Assembly (NCBI RefSeq): GCF_009669305.1
Contig: NZ_SADB01000016.1
Span: forward strand, 1 to 64,000
Direction of reading: 5' to 3'
Length of the DNA stretch: 64,000 nt
From: Ancylomarina sp. 16SWW S1-10-2
Lineage (GTDB): Bacteria; Bacteroidota; Bacteroidia; Bacteroidales; Marinifilaceae
The translations under genes were made by a program, and so were the position numbers. Every line of letters starts with the position of its first letter. Within the stretch, counting starts at the first letter, position 1. Shown piece by piece: positions 38,401 to 47,642 of this stretch. Under the pieces are notes generated by a model. It saw only the letters and a list, made by a program, of their open reading frames with translations, made no database searches and was not told the origin of the DNA.

Positions 38401-40039
38401 GACCTGAAATTTCCCCTTTAGTTTCTCCTTCAAAATGGATAGGAGACAAACCGAGTGCGTCAACCGTTTTCTCAATGTTTTTAGATTGTATATTAAATGA
38501 CAACTGGTTATTGCCCGAAAACATTCCTTCTCCATTAAGTTTGGCACTTAGATAGGGAGCCTCAATATGAAAATCCTCTATTTTGTATTTGTCTTTATTA
38601 ATTTCAATCTTAGCATTAAGATTCGAAAGTGGCTGATCAAACAGAACTGATTTTTCGGATTTTAATATAACATTCGCTTGCATTTCACCAGGCTCAACCC
38701 CTTGTCCGTATGTTTGTAAATTAAGGTTGATATTCGATTGTAATTTTTTGTTTCCAGTTAATTTTGCCAAATTGAAATGCTTCAATTCTAATAGAGCCTT
38801 GTATTCTGGGGTTGTTAATATTTTTTCAATATGAAATCTAGAATCAAGCTTACCAAAGATAGTCTGGGCTTTCACAGTCCCAGCAAGCGTCTCTTTTTCT
38901 TTTTCGAAATCCAATAGAAAATTATCCATCTCATAATTGGCATATTTCAAATCAGAAAATTGTGCGTGGACATCCAACAAACTACTTTTCAGGTCTATCC
39001 CCTCACCCTTTAAGTCTATACGACCTTTAATGTTGGATTTTAGTTCTGGATTATGAGTCCAATACGCACCATTCAAACTGTCGACTTCCATAATAAACTC
39101 ATAAGTTGGCCTGCTATTTAAATTAGCAAGCTGACCAAAAATTGTAATACGTTGCTTGTTTTGTGTCAGTTTAAAACTAATGTTGCTACTCTTTGCCTTG
39201 TTACTTACCTGTAGTTCAATTTCTGGCTTACCATGAAGCATTGGAAACCAATTGTTCAACTCATCAAAATCGAGAGGTAAAGCCTTTAATGTTAACTGTG
39301 AATTACCCAGTTGGTTTAATGGGATAGATCCTGTTGAATGAATATTGGTATTTTTCATTTGAAGATCAAAAGATTTCCAGCTAAAAACAGAATCAACAAG
39401 GTTTGCTTGGAACTTTAAATGATTGACTTCAAGAGATGGCTCTTGAGCTACGAGTTCAAATTGATCCAAATTAAACTTCATCCTATTCGGGGTCATTTCA
39501 AAAGCAAGAGAGGTATTCAATTTTAGAGAATGAGGAATCAATCTGCTTGAATCTATAGACTCTATAGTGGCTACAAAATCGCTCAATTGAACCTTTTCGA
39601 AATCAATTATCCAAGAAAAAGAGCTCGGCAAGGTATCCTTCTTTGAGGTATCCTCTAGGGGAACCAATTTTTGCAGATTCCATAAACTATCACTTCCCTG
39701 TTTTAAATTAATAGAAAGCCCTTTAATGTGAATTAAATCTGCATGGATTTCTTTTCCCATTACTGCCCAGAGATTATATTTAATTTCTAGTTTATCTAGA
39801 CCAAGCAACTCCTTCTCGTTTTGATGTAAACTTAAGTTGTTTATCGTAAAATGAGAAAGAAGATTACCCTCAATATTTGCAATTTTGAGTTCACCATTAA
39901 GCTCTTGATTGGCTGTTTGGCTAACTTTATCAGCTATCAAATGGTTAAATCTTCCGCTAGAAATAGCAAGCAAAATAACTATGAAGAGAACTAAGATTCC
40001 CCCCAACACAAAGCCTACTATTTTAAGCGTTTTCTTCAT
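35453..40039 (-). CDS. tamB: TamB-like translocation and assembly module protein
   Basis: 1528 residues with a single N-terminal membrane anchor (IVGFVLGGILVLFIVILLAI, first ~27 residues) and a very long repetitive beta-rich body of AsmA/TamB-type repeats (alternating hydrophobic strands such as FHIEAPYLSAKLNGEG and VSGTLNNINLARL). The C-terminal ~300 residues match the DUF490 (TamB) domain: RGYYKIYGRRLEVEEGTISLTGG, DPVVDFKIAYKF, VSGRVSQPKVEFYLDDT, and an end typical of outer-membrane associated proteins. TamB spans the periplasm and helps move lipids or proteins to the outer membrane. It follows the Omp85 gene by 16 bases, as is usual. Confidence 0.93.
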   Translation of the reverse strand: MKKTLKIVGFVLGGILVLFIVILLAISSGRFNHLIADKVSQTANQELNGELKIANIEGNLLSHFTINNLSLHQNEKELLGLDKLEIKYNLWAVMGKEIHADLIHIKGLSINLKQGSDSLWNLQKLVPLEDTSKKDTLPSSFSWIIDFEKVQLSDFVATIESIDSSRLIPHSLKLNTSLAFEMTPNRMKFNLDQFELVAQEPSLEVNHLKFQANLVDSVFSWKSFDLQMKNTNIHSTGSIPLNQLGNSQLTLKALPLDFDELNNWFPMLHGKPEIELQVSNKAKSSNISFKLTQNKQRITIFGQLANLNSRPTYEFIMEVDSLNGAYWTHNPELKSNIKGRIDLKGEGIDLKSSLLDVHAQFSDLKYANYEMDNFLLDFEKEKETLAGTVKAQTIFGKLDSRFHIEKILTTPEYKALLELKHFNLAKLTGNKKLQSNINLNLQTYGQGVEPGEMQANVILKSEKSVLFDQPLSNLNAKIEINKDKYKIEDFHIEAPYLSAKLNGEGMFSGNNQLSFNIQSKNIEKTVDALGLSPIHFEGETKGEISGPFNQLVFKSNTNIVDFKTVSSGLRNALVTIDSRFSVNTNFTENDSLQQTATTLPIGLKDLSFNTNMKIGFANWGDYYLENLEAEIEKSGESFHGELMTNSIMGNLKTKINVEKIFTKPNYSVSGTLNNINLARLIRNDNLSSDINLTIRAKGTAIDLKSLTADIELQSDSSTIFGMPLDDFSSKLSLNKGDYLLTGFNIKTPFVLVQGEGQGNWIKSNKLDFSVTSKDIQKLSSVLNQKDLQFAGQLTTDITGSLDSLNFSSNLNIEKLKFDSIQVEQLKVNSNMLISNKGNSGWVDLQLNDSRYQKLNVKTIHFKSDLNKLKATNSFKFKGSDSLYGNILSEWHFGNTPSLYFPEINLNIFNNNWIGGSDNSFIQFGKDSIVINQLEMTSRESAMRANGIFAFRGNEDLQLELKNLKLIEIPGLSFLPYRFTGNINALLDITGTAEKPVLSGSLNIDKPGIDQLRYSRFQSTINYDDEYLKLVGSLNKNTSPLIFAELKVPVHFSFTDSISINKTSKLLQGNVNINQLELSQFTPFIPLKGIATKGLLSLKMDIANTLNNPKIDGKFKLSKGAVSYKKLGIDYNKIEIRSQLNNNHFYLDSLHLFSGKGNLKMNGYVEFDSLLKGDLTKIDLNLSGENFRAFNSDMLKAVVNANLSVKGYAEHPVLKGKLSILSSTLNTDVFLKEYKGISNDFDQPLLVKAQKDAEEFKLNHIIRKDSNVKNTPDIYKNLKGEFEIEIPRNSWIKGKNMNFELAGKVRAIKEGEQIDFFGDLNIKRGYYKIYGRRLEVEEGTISLTGGQKIDPVVDFKIAYKFRDSENLLRKLNLNVSGRVSQPKVEFYLDDTVIEEKDAISCLLFNKTSSQLDTQETASASSSNVDIAKDLAIGQISNVMKDVLQSSLGLDAIEITGNGSGSQSSVSIGKYITNNLYLNYERTFALDKKDKIVEPEKISMEYQFYRSLFLQATNQSTNSGFDFIIKWTWR

Positions 40040-40055
40040 ATCTTAATTTCTGTCA

Positions 40056-41873
40056 TTAAAATGCATGCCCAATTGTAATAAAAAATTGAGCACTAAATTT
40101 ATCTTTGAATACAGGAGTGGCCACATCGAGACGAATAGGTCCAACTGGCGTTTTTACCCGTAAACCCAAACCTGCATCATAGTGTAGGTCTCCCAATTCT
40201 AAATTCCAAGAATCAGACCAAACATTTCCAAAATCCATAAATGAAACTCCTGTGAATATCCCGAACAGAGGAAATCTCAATTCCAAACTACTTTCGAGCA
40301 TACTGTTTCCACCCAATTTGTTACCTTCTTCATCTACAGGTGAAATCTGATGACGTCCCCAGCCTCGTAGAGATGACGCCCCACCCATAAGGAACCTATC
40401 TTCTATTGGTGTCTGTAAATCGCCATGAGTTGGCTCCATAATGCCACTTTTTAACTTACTCGCAAAAACAACTTTCTTACTCAAGGAATGGTAGTATGAT
40501 ACTTCAGCCATTAATTTATAGTAGTGCAATTCGCTATTGAAACCAAGCCCCATATAGGTTGCCATTCCACTAAATTTGAAGCCTTTGGTGGGCGAAAACA
40601 GATTATTTATGTCCGATTTCTTGTAACCAATAGTAATCCCTGATTTCGTATTATTCAAATCATCAATGTCAATATCGTCTGCAGTAAGCTCTTCATTGGT
40701 CAAGTCTACCTTATCTTTTCCATAAGTGTAAGAAAAATAGGCCGATGTTTTCTTTGTAAATACTTTTTGTAAGGTTAAAGATGTCCCCCATCTGTCCACC
40801 TCATAACTATCCTCCTCTTCTCTTGAAAAAAAAGGATTGAGAATGAAATCCATGTTTTTAGTCCATATATTTGGTTGAATAAATTTAACTTCAAGATCCA
40901 AAGGGTTAAAATGAGAATGGCTCCCTTTTACGATTAGGGTTCGACCACCACCTAGAAAATTAAGTCGTTTCAACAACATCGAAACTCGAATTTTATCTTC
41001 TGTTCCATATCCGACACCCGTTTTTAGAGACCAACGTGGCAATTCTTTCACATGAATAAAAATTGGAATTTTGTCATTTTTCACACTGTCCTCTATCGCT
41101 CTAATGGTTACATATTTGAATAATGATAATTCGAATAACTCCTTTTGAGTTTTTTCCAGCTTAGCTTGAGAAAAAGTTTCATTTTCCTTTATCTTAATAT
41201 ACTTGTTTATGTAGGAAGTAGATATTAAAGAATCGCCACGAAGATTTATTTCACCGATATAACTTTTATTACCTGGTTTAATATCAAACTCAACATCTGC
41301 TGTTTGTTTGCTTTCATTTAATGTGATGTTAGAATTCACCCGAATAAAAGGATATCCCTTACGACTAAAATAATTATAGATAATTTTCTCAGCCGCGATA
41401 ACATCTTCATCACGGAAACGCTTAGCCGATTTTATTGGTATATTTTTTTTAATAGAATCCAAACTCTGTTGACTATTTGTATCAATTGGCAACTTGTATT
41501 GAATTTTGCTGATAAGAACGACTGGTCCCTCCTTTATATTTAGCTTAATATCAAGTTTTTTCTTTCTACTATCGGGTATTAATTGGTAAGAAATAACGGG
41601 ACTTAAAAACCCATTTTTTTGATAGTAATTTTTTAATTTGATAATATCGTCTTCGAAACTATAGCTTGAGAAATGTGTCCTTTTCTCCCAGAACTTAAGC
41701 TTTTGGGTAAGCGTGATAGGTGTGGTACTCATCTGTTTTAGAAGCGATTCTTTTGACAAGGAATCATTACCAGTAAAGCTAATATTATGAATAAATAGAT
41801 CATCTTGAGCAGATAAATCTAGACAATTCGTTAGAGACAGAAAGCCAATTATTAGGAGAATTCGGATACGCAT
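40056..41873 (-). CDS. tamA: TamA-like Omp85 outer-membrane protein
   Basis: 605 residues with a signal peptide (MRIRILLIIGFLSLTNCLDLSAQ, cut after AQ or at the Cys). POTRA-like domains fill about 25-270 (IHNISFTGNDSLSKESLLKQM, LNIKEGPVVLISKI, DVEFDIKPGNKSYIGEINLRG). The C-terminal ~330 residues are a surface-antigen beta barrel (SLKTGVGYGTEDKIRVSML, TPIEDRFLMGGASSLRGWG, SMLESSLELRFPLFGIFTG, GLGLRVKTPVGPIRLDVATPV) with a terminal aromatic FITIGHAF. The RGWG turn is the conserved lid motif. It partners with TamB next to it; smaller than BamA (usually ~800) and with fewer POTRA repeats. Confidence 0.92.
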   Translation of the reverse strand: MRIRILLIIGFLSLTNCLDLSAQDDLFIHNISFTGNDSLSKESLLKQMSTTPITLTQKLKFWEKRTHFSSYSFEDDIIKLKNYYQKNGFLSPVISYQLIPDSRKKKLDIKLNIKEGPVVLISKIQYKLPIDTNSQQSLDSIKKNIPIKSAKRFRDEDVIAAEKIIYNYFSRKGYPFIRVNSNITLNESKQTADVEFDIKPGNKSYIGEINLRGDSLISTSYINKYIKIKENETFSQAKLEKTQKELFELSLFKYVTIRAIEDSVKNDKIPIFIHVKELPRWSLKTGVGYGTEDKIRVSMLLKRLNFLGGGRTLIVKGSHSHFNPLDLEVKFIQPNIWTKNMDFILNPFFSREEEDSYEVDRWGTSLTLQKVFTKKTSAYFSYTYGKDKVDLTNEELTADDIDIDDLNNTKSGITIGYKKSDINNLFSPTKGFKFSGMATYMGLGFNSELHYYKLMAEVSYYHSLSKKVVFASKLKSGIMEPTHGDLQTPIEDRFLMGGASSLRGWGRHQISPVDEEGNKLGGNSMLESSLELRFPLFGIFTGVSFMDFGNVWSDSWNLELGDLHYDAGLGLRVKTPVGPIRLDVATPVFKDKFSAQFFITIGHAF

Positions 41874-42052
41874 GCTTTTCTGGTGAAATAGTTATCTAAT
41901 AAAGATATATAAATTAAAAGTTATTAGATGTATGAATTAGATCGAGTTATCTGTATGCTTATAATTTTTATAATAACGAACACTTATAATGGATAATAAA
42001 AATTATTTGTCTTACTCATTCTTTAACATTAATCTGATTAATCAATTTTACT

Positions 42053-42910
42053 CTATATTTTAGCCCCATTTTTCATGTCCTTTTTATATACAATTGTCAT
42101 GTATGGAAATGGGATTTCAATACCTTCTCTATCAAACCTTTCCTTCACCGATTTTAAAAGATCACATTTAAGAAAAAACCCATTATCATTTCCTGATGTC
42201 CAAGCATATGCTTTTAAGTCAACAGAAAAATCTGATAATGCAATAACGCGGACAATAACACAGGGAATATTGTTTTCAATATCTTCTTCCGTTCGGTTAT
42301 CAATTAACAAGGGATGCTTTTCTACTTCATCACGTATGATATCAATAGCCTTGTCAATATCAGAATCGTAGCTGATTGAAAATTCTATATGTTTTCTAAT
42401 TTTCTCATCTTGAATATTACAATTGATGATCGTTTCTTCGCTAATAATACTATTCGGAATTATGATTCTTCTATTCTGATAATCCTGAATTAAAGTATGT
42501 CTCAAGGTTATCTCTTCAACAACACCTATCTGTCCATCTTTAAATTCAATAATATCAGATATTTTAAATGGCTTAAAAATTAAAATGAAAATACCACTTA
42601 TTATATTTGAAAATGCTTTTTGTGACGCAAAACCAATCACAATAGTAATTATACCTGCTCCAGCAAAAAGTGCCGTTCCAAGAGATTTTAGATAAGGGAT
42701 TTTGTAAAAAATAAAAATGATAGCTGCGGTATAAATAATAAACCCTACCGAATTCTTAAGAAATGAAAAATTGGTAGGATCAGTTCTCAACTTCAAAGAA
42801 TACTTACTTATAAATACACTTAGAATCTTTCTTAAAATTATTGTTAACACAATCGCAAACACAACTGTAATTCCAACTAATAAAGTGTAATTAAATGTTT
42901 CTTTATCCAT
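42053..42910 (-). CDS. MscS-family mechanosensitive channel
   Basis: 285 residues from the ATG at 42910; an upstream GTG would add 11 residues without family support. Three N-terminal membrane segments, pore helix GTALFAGAGIITIVIGFASQKAFSNIISGIFILIF, then the beta domain (PFKISDIIEFKDGQIGVVEEITLRHTLIQDYQNRRIIIPNSII) and the alpha/beta C-terminus ending with FPYMTIVYK. Third MscS-type gene of the window; it stands alone upstream of the deacylase-RimK set, in the same direction. Confidence 0.92.
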   Translation of the reverse strand: MDKETFNYTLLVGITVVFAIVLTIILRKILSVFISKYSLKLRTDPTNFSFLKNSVGFIIYTAAIIFIFYKIPYLKSLGTALFAGAGIITIVIGFASQKAFSNIISGIFILIFKPFKISDIIEFKDGQIGVVEEITLRHTLIQDYQNRRIIIPNSIISEETIINCNIQDEKIRKHIEFSISYDSDIDKAIDIIRDEVEKHPLLIDNRTEEDIENNIPCVIVRVIALSDFSVDLKAYAWTSGNDNGFFLKCDLLKSVKERFDREGIEIPFPYMTIVYKKDMKNGAKI

Positions 42911-42964
42911 GATTACTTTATGTATTAAAATTTTATAAAACACAATAAATGAACTTCAAATAAA

Positions 42965-42993
42965 TAGAGGCGTTTTCACAACAAACACCTCTA
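42965..42993 (-). terminator. Weak terminator-like hairpin after the deacylase gene
   Basis: TAGAGG (42965-42970) pairs with CCTCTA (42988-42993), with a further GTTT/AAAC inside a mismatch. It lies 28 bases after the stop of the deacylase gene, but only a patchy T run follows. Confidence 0.35.
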
Positions 42994-43020
42994 CTCTATC
43001 TGAAAAATTATATATTTATT

Positions 43021-43968
43021 TTATCCCATACTTACATGAAAAATAGCATCACCTTTATACACTATTGGAGCTGTATTTAAACCATAAATACAGCAATCAA
43101 ATGGTGCAAATATTTTTCTTTCAAATTCACCATATGGATCCGAAACTCTACCAATAACTTCTTTGTGTTTTACATTAGCACCATTTTTTACCAAAGGCTC
43201 GAAAATACCAGAATGAGGTGACCTTAACCATTTGTTTTTTCTTAACATGATGTACTCAGTATCATTGTTAATATCACCATCCTGCATCCCCAAATGTTTC
43301 ATTATATTTAAGGCTCCATTAACTCCAGACGAAATAACTTTATTATCGAGATGTAGCGATTTGCCACCTTCAAACAACAAGCTCGTTTTTCCCATTTTAT
43401 TAAAAGTATCTCTAATCGATTTTGAAATACTATTTGAATCAACAATAAATTTAGTTCCAAATATTTTGGCTAGTTCTAATGTTCTTGCATTATTAAAATC
43501 ACACCTAACATTCGGAAAATTCTCTCGACTTGAGCCTCCCGTATGAAAGTCAATGACATAGTCAACCAAAGGTGCAATTTCGTGGGTAAATTTATATGCA
43601 AACTGGCTTGCCAACGAACCTGAGGCTGAACCAGGAAAGACTCTATTTAGATCTCTACCATCGGGAAATTCCCTTTCCTGATTTAAATAACCAAATACAT
43701 TGAATACAGGTATGCATATAATGGTGCCAATCTTAGGCTTGTTTAATTTCTTTCTTATAACATCCCTTACAATAGCAACACCATTGGTTTCATCGCCATG
43801 TACTCCACCAATCAATAAGAGTACCGGACCCTCTTTTTTGGCACGTTCAATAATTACAGGCACACTTAAATTGTTCCTCGTATGTAACTTCGCCACATCC
43901 ATTTCGATAACAGCTTTTTTGCCTTTCTTTATTTCTTGGCCTAAAATGATAAATGGCTTATCAGACAT
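43021..43968 (-). CDS. Succinylglutamate desuccinylase/aspartoacylase-family zinc deacylase
   Basis: 315 residues of the M14-like AstE/AspA group. The zinc site is visible as [18 protein letters not shown] (HxxE) and the later [10 protein letters not shown] (His); [11 protein letters not shown] provides the substrate-binding Asn-Arg. It cleaves an N-acyl or amide bond of an amino-acid-like substrate. Its start overlaps the end of the rimK-like gene by 8 bases, and the retropepsin-like gene lies before that. Such triplets are common in many bacteria, and the deacylase may trim glutamate or a related tag added by the ATP-grasp enzyme; that is inference. Confidence 0.88.
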   Translation of the reverse strand: MSDKPFIILGQEIKKGKKAVIEMDVAKLHTRNNLSVPVIIERAKKEGPVLLLIGGVHGDETNGVAIVRDVIRKKLNKPKIGTIICIPVFNVFGYLNQEREFPDGRDLNRVFPGSASGSLASQFAYKFTHEIAPLVDYVIDFHTGGSSRENFPNVRCDFNNARTLELAKIFGTKFIVDSNSISKSIRDTFNKMGKTSLLFEGGKSLHLDNKVISSGVNGALNIMKHLGMQDGDINNDTEYIMLRKNKWLRSPHSGIFEPLVKNGANVKHKEVIGRVSDPYGEFERKIFAPFDCCIYGLNTAPIVYKGDAIFHVSMG

Positions 43969-44833
43969 TTCGTTCTATGTATTTAACAATTTCTTTAGCA
44001 ATATCCTTCTTCGTTGCCGCTTCGATACCTTCAAGACCTGGAGAAGAGTTAACCTCTAAAACCAAGGGACCATTTTCCGACTGTAACATATCAACACCAG
44101 CAACACCTAAGCCCATGGCTCTGGCTGCTTTAATAGCAGTAAGTTCTTCTTCATCGGATAATTCAATAATATTAGCACTTCCTCCTCTATGCAAATTAGA
44201 GCGAAATTCACCCTCTTTACCTTGTCTTTTCATGGCTCCTACAATAACACCATCTACAACAAATGCTCTAATATCAGACCCTCCAGCTTCCTTAATAAAC
44301 TGCTGCGCAATAACCCTAGCTTTAAGTCCATTAAAAGCTTCTATAACCGAATTTGCTGCATTATGTGTTTCTGCCAACACAACACCTAAACCTTGCGTTC
44401 CCTCTAGTAATTTTAAAACTAATGGTGCTCCACCAACCGATTCTATAACGTGATCAACATCTTTTGCATAATTGGTGAAAATAGTCTTTGGCAAACCAAC
44501 ACCAGCTCGTGCCAATATTTGTAAACTTCTTAGTTTATCTCTCGAGTTAACTAATGCTTGCGATTTAACTGCCGAGAATATATCCATCATTTCAAATTGT
44601 CGTACTACAGCAGTTCCATAAAATGTAACCGAGGCTCCAATCCTTGGAATTATTGCATCAATGTCATCTAAATAGATTCCATTATAATATATTCTTGGCG
44701 ATTTTTTTTCTAGTTCTATCACACATTTTAAATGGTCAACAACTAACATTTCATGTCCTTTTGCTTCCCCAGCTTCTACTAATCGTTTTGTAGAATATAG
44801 ATTTGGATTCCTAGATAAAATTACAATTTTCAT
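43961..44833 (-). CDS. rimK: RimK-family ATP-grasp glutamate ligase
   Basis: 290 residues. RimK-specific sequences: [22 protein letters not shown] at the start (split at about residues 1-22), [36 protein letters not shown] (ATP-binding loop), [23 protein letters not shown] and [13 protein letters not shown] (metal-binding Asn). RimK adds glutamate residues to the C-terminus of ribosomal protein S6 in Enterobacteria and can form poly-glutamate. It lies between the retropepsin-like protein gene and the deacylase, with tight spacing (9 bases and an 8-base overlap). Confidence 0.94.
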   Translation of the reverse strand: MKIVILSRNPNLYSTKRLVEAGEAKGHEMLVVDHLKCVIELEKKSPRIYYNGIYLDDIDAIIPRIGASVTFYGTAVVRQFEMMDIFSAVKSQALVNSRDKLRSLQILARAGVGLPKTIFTNYAKDVDHVIESVGGAPLVLKLLEGTQGLGVVLAETHNAANSVIEAFNGLKARVIAQQFIKEAGGSDIRAFVVDGVIVGAMKRQGKEGEFRSNLHRGGSANIIELSDEEELTAIKAARAMGLGVAGVDMLQSENGPLVLEVNSSPGLEGIEAATKKDIAKEIVKYIERNV

Positions 44834-44842
44834 ATTTATTTT

Positions 44843-45280
44843 TTATTTTTTATTTTTTTCTATTTTGAAAGAGAGATTTTTTAATGAAGTATCTACTATA
44901 AATCTTTTATTTAAGAACCTTCTGCCCAATAGTACCGGATATTTCATATCACTTCTTTCACTCAATGATAATTTAATTGAATATTCTGTTTCGAAAATTA
45001 AAATCGTTGTTTTAAAGATGTATCGTTGTTCAACAGCTCCAAAAGAACTCTTAACTAACTTTGTCTTATAGTTTTTTACTTTAAATACCTTATTATTATA
45101 TTTAGGATGAGAAGAGTCTAAAAGTCTGAATTCGAGATGTTTCATTCCATCCAAGTCAACTTCTTTAATCTCGTGACTATGAATTGACGACGTATAAGCT
45201 CCAGTATCCACCTTAATATCAATATCATGTAAATCTAATTCTGGAAAATCTACTTTATCTATTCTTCCAATTATCTTCAT
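44843..45280 (-). CDS. RimB-type retropepsin-like protease
   Basis: 145 residues. The Asp protease motif is in IDIKVDTGAYTSSIHS (DTG), with a conserved block FPVLLGRRFLNKRFIVD near the end, here YPVLLGRRFLNK. This small family (often annotated ATP-dependent zinc protease or RimB) is found next to rimK genes. In Pseudomonas RimB is thought to tune RimK-mediated S6 modification. It is first in the operon of three genes. Confidence 0.88.
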   Translation of the reverse strand: MKIIGRIDKVDFPELDLHDIDIKVDTGAYTSSIHSHEIKEVDLDGMKHLEFRLLDSSHPKYNNKVFKVKNYKTKLVKSSFGAVEQRYIFKTTILIFETEYSIKLSLSERSDMKYPVLLGRRFLNKRFIVDTSLKNLSFKIEKNKK

Positions 45281-45723
45281 ATAATGTCTTTTTAATAGAA
45301 TATCTCATTCTAAAATTCAATTTTAAATAAACCAGAATTCTATGATACACCACATGAAACTCTAATATCAAAGATAAACGTAATCTTATATCGTAAGCCA
45401 TTTTATCACATTATTATTTCTTGTAATGTGTAATTTTTTGTCGTCATAAATCATCGTCAAAATTGTTCCTTTACAAAGTTAAATAGGTAACTTAATAAGA
45501 AACAATAGAGTCCAATTCACACAACATTAATCACCTAAAAATAACAACTTTAATAATTTTAAAATATAACAACACAAGCTTATCTTGTCCCCATTAGTTA
45601 TTGATTTTAAAAATCAGCAACTAATTCTTTTTGATTCATATTTGCATCTCTATTTTCCAATATACTCTAAATTAGAGTCTCACAAGAATTAATAATCTAT
45701 AAATTTCTGTAAAAACCAGTCTA

Positions 45724-45731
45724 TATCTTTG
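45724..45731 (+). promoter_or_regulatory. Predicted -7 box for the polyamine leader
   Basis: TATCTTTG fits TAnnTTTG exactly. The -33 region has only a poor match (TTTC near 45703). Transcription would begin around 45738. Confidence 0.45.
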
Positions 45732-46098
45732 CAATAACATGACGCGATTAAGTCGACATACAAAAATAACTAATATGTATCTGGCATATTTTTTTCCAAA
45801 TATGACATTTGAAATTCAAATTACGAATATTTTCATCACTTGATTTGCACTAAAAATTCGTATTCTAATGATATATATTCCGTCTAACAATAATTTTATT
45901 ATAATTAAGCTGAAAATCTCATAAATTACACCTTTATGGAAATTAACATAAGTAGATTATTTTTTGTGTTTTAAATATTAACAAATAAAAATAAAATATT
46001 GAATTCAATACATTGAGTATTAGAATCATTTCACAATTTATAAAATACAAAAAGTACAATAACTACTTAACAACACGCATACCACAATCGACATACCC

Positions 46099-46132
46099 CT
46101 CTTAGCATCAGAGGCTAAGAGTGATTTTTTTT
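46099..46132 (+). terminator. Terminator or attenuator in the polyamine operon leader
   Basis: CTCTTAGC (46099-46106) pairs perfectly with GCTAAGAG (46114-46121), loop of 7, followed by TGATTTTTTTT. It ends 100 bases before the decarboxylase start and faces the same way, so it would either end a small RNA or attenuate the operon. Confidence 0.75.
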
Positions 46133-46232
46133 ATTATTTTTTTATTTCAACTAGTTATAATAACTAAAAAATTGTTTTTATTTACAAAAACAAAAACATG
46201 TAAAAACAACATTTATATTTATGATTACTTAA

Positions 46233-47642
46233 ATGAAAAATTCTTATTTTGATTTGATCGAACAAAGCTACTACTTCCCACAGGAAGGCTTTGATCTAAG
46301 GGATGACTATTTAACCTTTCAAGGTATCTCTTTAAAATATCTAATTGAAAAATACGGTACTCCATTCCGTTTCTTTTACTTACCCAAAATTGGAGATCAG
46401 ATAAAGAAAGCTCGTAACCTTTTTAATAGAGCGATAAAGAAAAATAACTATAATGGTAAATATCATTATTGTTACTGTACTAAATGCAACCATTTTGCAC
46501 ATGTTATAGGTGAAGCATTAAAGCATAAAGTCAATTTGGAAACATCATCATCATTTGATATCGATTTAGTATTAAATCTATACCGTGATGGGAAAATAGA
46601 TTTGAATCGTGAGATCGTTCATAATGGTTACAAGACCGATGAATATCTTAGGAAAATCATAAAAATGCAAAAAATTGGGTTTAAAAATTCGATTATCATA
46701 TTAGATGGTATTAATGAATTAGAAAGACTTGATGAAATTGCCAAAGAAGGTCCTATAAAAATTGGTATCCGAATGGCAATTAACGAAGAACCACAATCGG
46801 CATATTATACCTCAAGGTTAGGTATTAATGTTACTCAAATAATTGAATTATATAAAACAAAGATTAAAGACAATCCTAAATTTGAACTAAAAATGTTCCA
46901 CTTTTTTGTGGATTCAGGCATTAAGGATAGCCTATACTATTGGGGAGAATTTCAAAAAGCACTAAAAGTATATACAGAACTGAAACGAGAATGTGACACC
47001 CTAGATTCATTCAATTTAGGTGGTGGTTTTCCTATCCGAAATAACTTAGGATTCGAATACCAATATGAATACATGATCAATGAAATTGTTTCGAACATTA
47101 AGAATGCATGCGTTGCTGAAAATATTCCTGAGCCAAATATCTACACAGAGTTTGGTAAATACACTGTAGGTGAAAGCGGAGCTATTATTTTTAAAGTGTT
47201 GGAACAAAAACAACAAAACGACACAGAGTCTTGGTATATTATAGATAATAGTTTAATGAACACCATACCTGATGCTTGGTCTATTCATGAAAAATTTATT
47301 CTTCTACCAATTAATAAGTGGAAAAATGAATATAAGCGTGTTAATATTGGTGGCATTAGTTGTGATCATTCCGACTATTATAATTCTGAAGATTTAAATC
47401 AAGAAGTCCTATTACCTAATTACACAAAAGAGGAAAAAGACCCCTTATATATTGGCTTTTTTCATACAGGAGCCTATCAAGATTCAATTAGTGGTTATGG
47501 AGGAATCAAGCATTGCTTAATTCCATCTCCTAAGCATGTTATAATTGACCGAGACGAAAAGGGTAATTTTTTCGACTATGTATATAGAGATGAGCAATCT
47601 GCAAATGAAATGTTTAAACTATTAGGCTACAAGAAAAAATGA
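46233..47642 (+). CDS. PLP-dependent arginine decarboxylase-like protein (alanine racemase fold)
   Basis: 469 residues of the fold-III Orn/DAP/Arg decarboxylase family. The PLP Lys is in YHYCYCTKCNHF (Lys84, the counterpart of AVKAN), and further sites are NLETSSSFDIDL, NLGGGFPIR (phosphate loop), YTEFGKYTVGESG and the late Cys in GGISCDHSDYY (Cys377, the substrate-binding CDxxD). Bacteroidota use short proteins of this type as arginine decarboxylases next to agmatinase, and that context is present: the stop overlaps the start of the agmatinase gene by four bases. Product is agmatine if the substrate is arginine; ornithine or lysine cannot be excluded from the sequence. Confidence 0.85.
   Translation: MKNSYFDLIEQSYYFPQEGFDLRDDYLTFQGISLKYLIEKYGTPFRFFYLPKIGDQIKKARNLFNRAIKKNNYNGKYHYCYCTKCNHFAHVIGEALKHKVNLETSSSFDIDLVLNLYRDGKIDLNREIVHNGYKTDEYLRKIIKMQKIGFKNSIIILDGINELERLDEIAKEGPIKIGIRMAINEEPQSAYYTSRLGINVTQIIELYKTKIKDNPKFELKMFHFFVDSGIKDSLYYWGEFQKALKVYTELKRECDTLDSFNLGGGFPIRNNLGFEYQYEYMINEIVSNIKNACVAENIPEPNIYTEFGKYTVGESGAIIFKVLEQKQQNDTESWYIIDNSLMNTIPDAWSIHEKFILLPINKWKNEYKRVNIGGISCDHSDYYNSEDLNQEVLLPNYTKEEKDPLYIGFFHTGAYQDSISGYGGIKHCLIPSPKHVIIDRDEKGNFFDYVYRDEQSANEMFKLLGYKKK

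Larger units (their letters stand above)
45281..46232. other. Long leader and intergenic region before the polyamine operon
   Basis: 950 very AT-rich bases without a supported protein gene. It contains a consensus -7 box at 45724 on the plus strand, a terminator hairpin at 46099-46132 and, after that, two weak A/T hairpins (46172-46193 and a 7-base palindrome near 46152). The parts suggest a ~400-base leader RNA or separate small RNA ending 100 bases before the decarboxylase ATG. No promoter is seen between the terminator and that ATG. Confidence 0.45.
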
